DNA of 10,824 bases, taken from Chloroflexota bacterium (GTDB lineage Bacteria > Chloroflexota > Anaerolineae > J102). Under the pieces are notes generated by a model. It did no database searches and was not told the origin of the DNA. It was given only the letters and a program-made list of their open reading frames with translations. Shown here in pieces: positions 6,627 through 10,824 of this stretch (the stretch's first letter is position 1; the number at the start of each line of letters is the position of its first letter). The DNA lies in assembly GCA_003353825.1 (NCBI GenBank), contig PIVW01000176.1, forward strand, positions 1 to 10,824, given 5' to 3'. Made by a program: the position numbers and the translations under genes.

Positions 6627-7700
6627 ATGAAAGCACTTATCCTAAGTGGTGGCAAAGGTTCGCGCCTATATCCACTGACTTACACCAACGCCAAACAACT
6701 GATCCCCGTGGCCAATAAGCCGGTCCTCTTTCGTGTGATCGAAGCCATTCGTGATGCCGGGATAAACGATATCGGGATCATTATTAGCGACGGAGAGAAT
6801 GGCCGGCGCGTGAGTGACGCGGTCGGGCAGGGCAAACGCTGGGGGGTTCACATCACCTATATCGAACAAGATGCTCCACTTGGTTTAGCTCATTGTGTTC
6901 ACATTGCCGAGGGTTTTCTGGGAGATGATCGATTTGTGATGTTTCTGGGTGACAATGTTATCGAAGGGGGCATCAGTGAGTTGATAAGCGAATTCGAGAA
7001 CTCGACCGACAATTGCCAGATCGTTCTTACCCAGGTAGAAGAACCGCAACATTACGGAGTTGCCGAACTCAACCCGGATCGAACCATCAAACAACTGGTA
7101 GAGAAACCGCGCGACCCGCGCAGTGATCTTGCCCTGGTTGGCATCTATATGTTCGATAAGCACGTGCACGAGGCTGTACAGAAGATCAAACCCTCCTGGC
7201 GCGGCGAATTGGAGATCACTGATGCCATCCAATGGCTGGTCGATCAAGACCTCATTGTCCATCCTTACATCCACCGCGGGTGGTGGATCGATACCGGTAA
7301 GCCTATCGACATGCTGGCCGCCAACAGCAAGGTACTAGAAGAACTGACACCTGAGATCAATGGCTTTGTGGATCGGGATTCGCAGGTGGATGAGCGCGCC
7401 TTCGTTGAGCAAGGTGCACAGATCATCAATAGCATCGTACGCGGCCCGACCATCATCGGCGAAAATACCAGGATCATCAACAGCTATGTGGGGCCCTTTA
7501 CCTCGATCTACCATGATTGTCTGATCGAAAATACAGAGATTGAACACAGTTTGGTGCTGGAGCACAGTGTGCTTGCTGATGTACCTGCCCGCATCACCGA
7601 TAGTCTAATTGGGCGCAATGTGGAACTGAGTCACTCTGAACTCAAACCGCGCGCGCTCAAACTCACTCTGGGCGACCATTCTCGCCTAGGACTTGTCTGA
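6627..7700 (+). CDS. rmlA: Glucose-1-phosphate thymidylyltransferase, long (StrD-type) form
   Basis: 357 residues. Makes dTDP-glucose from glucose-1-phosphate and dTTP, the first step of dTDP-deoxysugar synthesis. ATG at 6627 follows GAGGAG. The nucleotidyltransferase domain (1 to about 240) shows LSGGKGSRLYPLT (residues 6-18, the usual GTRL being GSRL), NAKQLIPVANKP (K23), FLGDN with the metal-binding D109, VEKP (158-161), GELEITDAI (193-201) and WWIDTGKP (219-226). The C-terminal part (about 260-350) has repeated hexapeptide-like units such as IINSIVRGPTIIGENTRI, a left-handed beta-helix. This length and tail separate it from the 290-residue RmlA/RffH type and match the long subfamily known from antibiotic-sugar clusters and many archaea and Chloroflexota. 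The next gene starts about 5 bp after its stop. Confidence 0.93.
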   Translation: MKALILSGGKGSRLYPLTYTNAKQLIPVANKPVLFRVIEAIRDAGINDIGIIISDGENGRRVSDAVGQGKRWGVHITYIEQDAPLGLAHCVHIAEGFLGDDRFVMFLGDNVIEGGISELISEFENSTDNCQIVLTQVEEPQHYGVAELNPDRTIKQLVEKPRDPRSDLALVGIYMFDKHVHEAVQKIKPSWRGELEITDAIQWLVDQDLIVHPYIHRGWWIDTGKPIDMLAANSKVLEELTPEINGFVDRDSQVDERAFVEQGAQIINSIVRGPTIIGENTRIINSYVGPFTSIYHDCLIENTEIEHSLVLEHSVLADVPARITDSLIGRNVELSHSELKPRALKLTLGDHSRLGLV

Positions 7701-7705
7701 CCCTC

Positions 7706-8434
7706 TTGCCGAATTCACTACCCGCTCTCGCTGCTCAAATCGCACGTCCCCAACAAAGCTGGCCTTGCCATAGCATGGTGCAAGAGGTTATCGAGCAGCC
7801 GTTTGTGCCCGCCTATCGTATTCCCATCAGAAATAAGCCTGAGCAACGATGCCCACGTCTCGCTGATGCAGTCTCCCTACTCGCTGATCGGCTTGATAGA
7901 TTACAGGATGTCTATCCCCATTGGCGCCGTTTCGATGCAGGGGCGTACTTTGATCTGCATAAGAGCCAAGTCGATGCAATGCTGCGGATCGAGTGGCTGG
8001 GAGCAACCCTGGACGTAACCTTGCACGCCGATTTAATCTCACCAGCTTTCCACAACGCCGAGCGTTATTGGGCAGACAAGTTCTGCCCTGCTTACCATGC
8101 TATGGGGCAACAGGAAGATGCCTACACTCGTAATTTCTGGCAATATGTCTTGCCCGCTATGCAGCGCCGCATGCAGAAAGCCCGAGAAGAAATCGCTGCC
8201 ACCGGCGAGTTATTGTTCCAGCGCGGTGATATGACATTCCTTGTCTCAGCCTGCGCGCCGGATGAACGAGAACGCCATGTCGGCCAGCTTCCTACTGGAG
8301 ACGAAGATTACGCATCCATTTTTTTGGATATCCCTACCTTGACCTTGAGCCGAAGTTTTGATCTTCTGGAAATGGGACGGCGGAGGGAAAGAGATCAGAG
8401 ATCGGAGATTAGAAGTCAGAGGTCAGAAAACTGA
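7706..8434 (+). CDS. Unrecognised protein between rmlA and rmlB
   Basis: 242 residues from TTG at 7706, or 219 from ATG at 7775; neither has a convincing ribosome binding site, so the start is open. I do not recognise the family. It is soluble, without signal peptide or membrane helix, and rich in aromatic and charged residues: DVYPHWRRFDAGAYFDLHKS (69-88), HNAERYWADKFCPAYHAMG (116-134), NFWQYVLPAMQRRMQKAREE (143-162, probably helical), SACAPDERERHVGQLPTGDE (181-200), then SIFLDIPTLTLSRSFDLLEM. Natural amino-acid make-up over more than 200 codons and its place in the operon argue that it is real. The last 18 or so residues (GRRRERDQRSEIRSQRSEN) are encoded by tandem heptamer repeats, so the original C-terminus was probably near residue 224. 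A role with the nucleotide-sugar enzymes is inferred only from position. Confidence 0.7.
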   Translation: MPNSLPALAAQIARPQQSWPCHSMVQEVIEQPFVPAYRIPIRNKPEQRCPRLADAVSLLADRLDRLQDVYPHWRRFDAGAYFDLHKSQVDAMLRIEWLGATLDVTLHADLISPAFHNAERYWADKFCPAYHAMGQQEDAYTRNFWQYVLPAMQRRMQKAREEIAATGELLFQRGDMTFLVSACAPDERERHVGQLPTGDEDYASIFLDIPTLTLSRSFDLLEMGRRRERDQRSEIRSQRSEN

Positions 8435-8440
8435 GGTCGG
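8392..8440. repeat. Tandem heptamer array, seven units
   Basis: Seven consecutive 7-mers with consensus AGATCAG: AGATCAG, AGATCGG, AGATTAG, AAGTCAG, AGGTCAG, AAAACTG, AGGTCGG. The unknown gene ends inside the array (TGA at 8432-8434). Short tandem heptamers of this kind are known as STRR-type repeats in filamentous bacteria. Confidence 0.8.
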
Positions 8441-8482
8441 ATGTGAACGATGAGTTCGTGTCCGTTAACAGAACTTCGTTCG

Positions 8483-8503
8483 AGATCAGAAATCAGAGAT
8501 TCT
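8483..8503. repeat. Second heptamer cluster
   Basis: AGATCAG, AAATCAG and AGATTCT in tandem, same orientation and consensus as the array at 8392-8440, from which 42 bp separate it. Confidence 0.65.
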
Positions 8504-8526
8504 GTTCGCGTGTAACGTGTCAATAT

Positions 8527-8548
8527 CTAATCAACCAATCTCCAATCT
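8527..8548. repeat. Heptamers in inverted orientation
   Basis: CTAATCA, one extra A, then CCAATCT twice (8535-8548). These are the complement of AGATTGG-type units, so this cluster faces the two upstream ones and could pair with them in RNA. It lies in the leader of rmlB, 74 bp before its ATG. Confidence 0.6.
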
Positions 8549-8621
8549 CTCAGCAAATGACGCATTAAGATTTATCGATAGTTTGAATTCATTCGCCACC
8601 AATCAACACCCAAACGCTACT

Positions 8622-9659
8622 ATGAAAAACTTCTTGATTACCGGTGCTGCCGGATTTATTGGCGCCAATTTCATTCACTATTTTCTGGATAAATACCCCG
8701 ACTACAATGTGGTCGTTTACGACAAACTCACATATGCAGGGAATCTCAATAATCTGACCGCTGTCAGTGATGAACCCCGTTATACTTTCGTACGCGGCGA
8801 TATCTGTGATGGTGCCACGGTAGAACGAATCATTCAGGAGCATGATGTCGACACTATAGTCAATTTCGCTGCTGAAACCCACGTCGATCGTTCCATTATG
8901 GATCCCGATGCCTTCATCCAGACCGATGTCTATGGCACATACATATTGCTTGAAGCCGCGCGCAAGTTTGATCTCGAACGCTATCACCAGATCTCGACCG
9001 ACGAAGTCTACGGCCATGTGCCGCCCGGCCACTCATCATTAGAGACCGATGCCGTGGCCCCGCGCAGCCCTTACGCCGCCAGCAAGACCAGTGGCGATCT
9101 TATGGCTTTGGCCTACTGGGTGACCTACCAACTGCCGGTGACGATCACGCGGGGCGCCAACAACATTGGTCCCTATCAATATCCGGAAAAAGTCGTCCCC
9201 CTCTTTGTCACCAATGCCTTGGAGGGCAAACCCTTACCGGTATACGGCGACGGCAAACAGATGCGTGATTACCAGTGGGTAGGTGATCATTGCGCCGGTA
9301 TCGATTCAGTATTGCACCAGGGCGAGCTGGGTGAAGTCTATAATGTGGGTACAGGGGAGGAGCTCGAGAATATGCGGATGGTCGAAGTCCTTCTGGATGA
9401 GTTGGGCGCCTCTCGCAGCCTCATCCAACACGTGGAGGACCGGCCCGGCCACGATAGACGCTATTCGCTAAATGTAGACAAACTCAAGACACTTGGCTGG
9501 AAACCGCAGTATGATTGCGAGACCGCAATACGCAAAACAGTGCGCTGGTATGTTGCCAACGAGTGGTGGTGGCGCCCGCTTAAAGATGGCGATTTTAAAG
9601 CATACTACGAGCAGCAATATGGTAGCCGCAAGGTGTTGGAGGCCGGCGAGATCGGATGA
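8622..9659 (+). CDS. rmlB: dTDP-glucose 4,6-dehydratase
   Basis: 345 residues. Converts dTDP-glucose to dTDP-4-keto-6-deoxyglucose with bound NAD+, the step after RmlA. I chose ATG 8622, which puts MKNFLITGAAGFIGANF at the N-terminus as in the family; an upstream GTG at 8517 would add 35 residues of repeat-derived sequence. Visible motifs are TGAAGFIG (residues 7-14), YDKLTYAGNLNNL (33-45), AAETHVDRSI (83-92), ISTDEVYG (124-131, with T126, D127 and E128 of the dehydration chemistry), YAASK (151-155), RGANNIGPYQYPEKVVPLF (177-195) and NVGTGEE. No good Shine-Dalgarno is seen before 8622. RmlC and RmlD are absent from the window, so the product may go to rhamnose or another 6-deoxysugar. Confidence 0.95.
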   Translation: MKNFLITGAAGFIGANFIHYFLDKYPDYNVVVYDKLTYAGNLNNLTAVSDEPRYTFVRGDICDGATVERIIQEHDVDTIVNFAAETHVDRSIMDPDAFIQTDVYGTYILLEAARKFDLERYHQISTDEVYGHVPPGHSSLETDAVAPRSPYAASKTSGDLMALAYWVTYQLPVTITRGANNIGPYQYPEKVVPLFVTNALEGKPLPVYGDGKQMRDYQWVGDHCAGIDSVLHQGELGEVYNVGTGEELENMRMVEVLLDELGASRSLIQHVEDRPGHDRRYSLNVDKLKTLGWKPQYDCETAIRKTVRWYVANEWWWRPLKDGDFKAYYEQQYGSRKVLEAGEIG

Positions 9660-10270
9660 GTCAGAAAACAACGCTGCTGGTGATCCGCCACGGCGAAACA
9701 GAAGACAACGTCGCCCGCCGTCCTCAAGGGCAAGAGCATGGCGTCTTGACCAGATTTGGTGTTGCTCAGGCACAGGCCCTGGGCAAGCGCCTTGTGAGCT
9801 ATGAGTTTTCGCATCTCTACAGCAGTGATCTCAAAAGAGCCTACGATACTGCGGACCTGATCGCCCAGCAGACCGGGCATTCGATCACAGCGGAGCAGTG
9901 TTTGCGCGAACGGCATTTCGGTGTGTTCCAGGGGATCTTGTGGTCCGATATCGAACAGCTTTATCCCGAAGCCTATCACTCGTACCGCAGTGGTGATCCC
10001 GACTATGTGGTGCCGGGTGGTGAGAGCACCCGGCAACTCTACGAGCGCTCTGTATCATGTTTCGAGCGACTTGCTCGCCACCATGTCGGCGACACCATCG
10101 CTGTGGTCACGCACGGCGGCATGATCAACTGCTTGCTGCGCCATACGCTGGCGATCCCCTTGCATAAACCACGTCATTTTACGATAAGAAATGTATCACT
10201 CAATGTATTTGTGCTTGACGGCAAAACCTGGTTTGTGGAGTTCTTTGGGGATGTCAGTCATCTTGACTAA
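9656..10270 (+). CDS. Histidine phosphatase family protein (phosphoglycerate-mutase-like)
   Basis: 204 residues, cytosolic phosphatase of the branch that works through a phosphohistidine. The RHGETEDN motif gives R11 and catalytic H12, SSDLKRAYDTA gives R61, RERHFGVFQG gives acid residue E85, and VVTHGG gives H153, so all core residues are present. ATG at 9656 overlaps the rmlB stop as ATGA (4 bp), a translational-coupling arrangement, with GGAG in the end of rmlB as ribosome binding site. Substrates in this family vary widely (phosphosugars, nucleotides, cofactor precursors, phosphoproteins) and are rarely predictable. The coupling points to a phosphorylated sugar or nucleotide-sugar intermediate, or less likely to counteraction of the BY-kinase; both are inference. 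Confidence 0.92.
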   Translation: MSQKTTLLVIRHGETEDNVARRPQGQEHGVLTRFGVAQAQALGKRLVSYEFSHLYSSDLKRAYDTADLIAQQTGHSITAEQCLRERHFGVFQGILWSDIEQLYPEAYHSYRSGDPDYVVPGGESTRQLYERSVSCFERLARHHVGDTIAVVTHGGMINCLLRHTLAIPLHKPRHFTIRNVSLNVFVLDGKTWFVEFFGDVSHLD

Positions 10271-10460
10271 CTGGGCAATCTCGATTGCTCGATCTTGACT
10301 CGGACTGCGGGCGTAAGGCGATAGAGAAACAGTAGAGCGCTGAAGACCTGATTTTGAGTGGGGGCGGGGTGCATTTGAATAGGGTGTGTCCTAAACGAGT
10401 TGGAGACACAGCACATCTGGTAAACTGAAGGTGGCAAAACAATCGGCCTTCAAACAAACC

Positions 10461-10470
10461 AGGAGAGGAG
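10461..10470 (+). promoter_or_regulatory. Strong Shine-Dalgarno of the transposase remnant
   Basis: AGGAGAGGAG, 2 nt before ATG 10473 if the second GGAG is used and 7 nt with the first. It shows that a gene once started here although its frame is now broken after nine codons. Confidence 0.6.
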
Positions 10471-10472
10471 CT

Positions 10473-10824
10473 ATGTCATCCAACTCAGAAGAGATTGTAT
10501 AGACGTTCAGAAAAAGATCTTGACTTTTGGCCTGATCCTCACGCTTGCCAAGAGGCTACTTTGTCCAAAACATTATCTGAAGGTCTATACAAGAGATTCG
10601 CCAAGAGTTCGAATCGATGTTGAAGTATGTAAAGAGCAGCGAAGAAGAGACAGCCTATGAAGTTGAGCGGAGCCTATTCAAGCAATTACTGGAAATGGGA
10701 TATAGACTGATGTTATTGTTTTTGATATTGCGAGCGGAGACTTATCCCCATAGGGCAATAAAGAACAAAAAGAGTGAGGAATTACCGTACCATTCAGAGA
10801 AGAAACGGGACTACAAATCGGTAT
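10473..10824 (+). pseudogene. ISKra4-like transposase N-terminus, disrupted and cut by the window edge
   Basis: ATG 10473 reads MSSNSEEIV, then TAG at 10500-10502. After about 80 bp that are open only in another frame, a transposase-like frame resumes past a TGA at 10578-10580 and stays open to the edge: QEIRQEFESMLKYVKSSEEE, TAYEVERSLFKQLLEMGYRL, then a hydrophobic stretch MLLFLIL, RAETYP and later YHSEKKRDYKSV. The order of an EVERxLFxxLLxMG helix followed by a short basic stretch is what I recall from the N-terminus of ISKra4-family transposases; no catalytic residues fall in the window. The in-frame ATG at 10617 could start a product of 69 or more codons. The A/T-rich codon use differs from the neighbouring genes. 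Family call is tentative. Confidence 0.5.

Noticed and set aside
6391..6636. 81-codon minus-strand frame in the gap before rmlA
   Set aside because: No recognisable family, overlaps the ends of two good genes, composition looks random.
8517..8621. 35-residue N-terminal extension of RmlB from GTG
   Set aside because: Its sequence comes from inverted heptamer repeats, and the family N-terminus begins at ATG 8622.
10272..10290. GCAATC-TC-GATTGC palindrome after the phosphatase gene as a terminator
   Set aside because: Loop of two bases is too tight and no T-run follows.

Overview
The window looks like a chromosomal accessory region from a bacterium of mid GC content. The best guess is a Chloroflexota-like monoderm (moderate to low confidence). 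The reasons are the split polysaccharide co-polymerase plus BY-kinase pair typical of Gram-positive-style surface polysaccharide systems, the long StrD-type RmlA with a beta-helix tail, a Uma2-family protein, tandem heptamer repeats and an ISKra4-like transposase remnant. No rRNA, tRNA or CRISPR array was seen.

Left part (1-4521, all genes on the minus strand). A short-chain dehydrogenase runs off the left edge and is broken by two single-base frameshifts. Next is an isoprenylcysteine-methyltransferase-like membrane protein with an in-frame TGA at a position that reads naturally as Trp. Then comes an intact 667-residue protein with about 13 membrane segments and a C-terminal endonuclease/exonuclease/phosphatase domain, an architecture reminiscent of eukaryotic CWH43. 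After a gene-poor 348-bp gap there is a Uma2 (DUF820) PD-(D/E)XK-type protein with a very strong ribosome binding site.

Middle (4522-4995). This is a divergent intergenic region carrying three 77-bp copies of a hairpin-forming repeat, the last two only 4 bp apart. They sit directly upstream of the polysaccharide operon.

Right part (4996-10270, all plus strand). This is a surface-polysaccharide and nucleotide-sugar cluster. A Wzz/YveK-type co-polymerase and a CpsD-type tyrosine kinase should control chain length and export. RmlA (glucose-1-phosphate thymidylyltransferase, long form) and RmlB (dTDP-glucose 4,6-dehydratase) make dTDP-4-keto-6-deoxyglucose. An unrecognised 242-residue protein lies between rmlA and rmlB, and a histidine phosphatase overlaps rmlB by 4 bp. 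RmlC and RmlD are not in the window, so the final sugar cannot be named. Tandem heptamer repeats invade the gap before rmlB and encode the last residues of the unknown protein.

Right edge (10271-10824). After about 200 bp with no gene, a damaged transposase N-terminus (ISKra4-like) begins and leaves the window.
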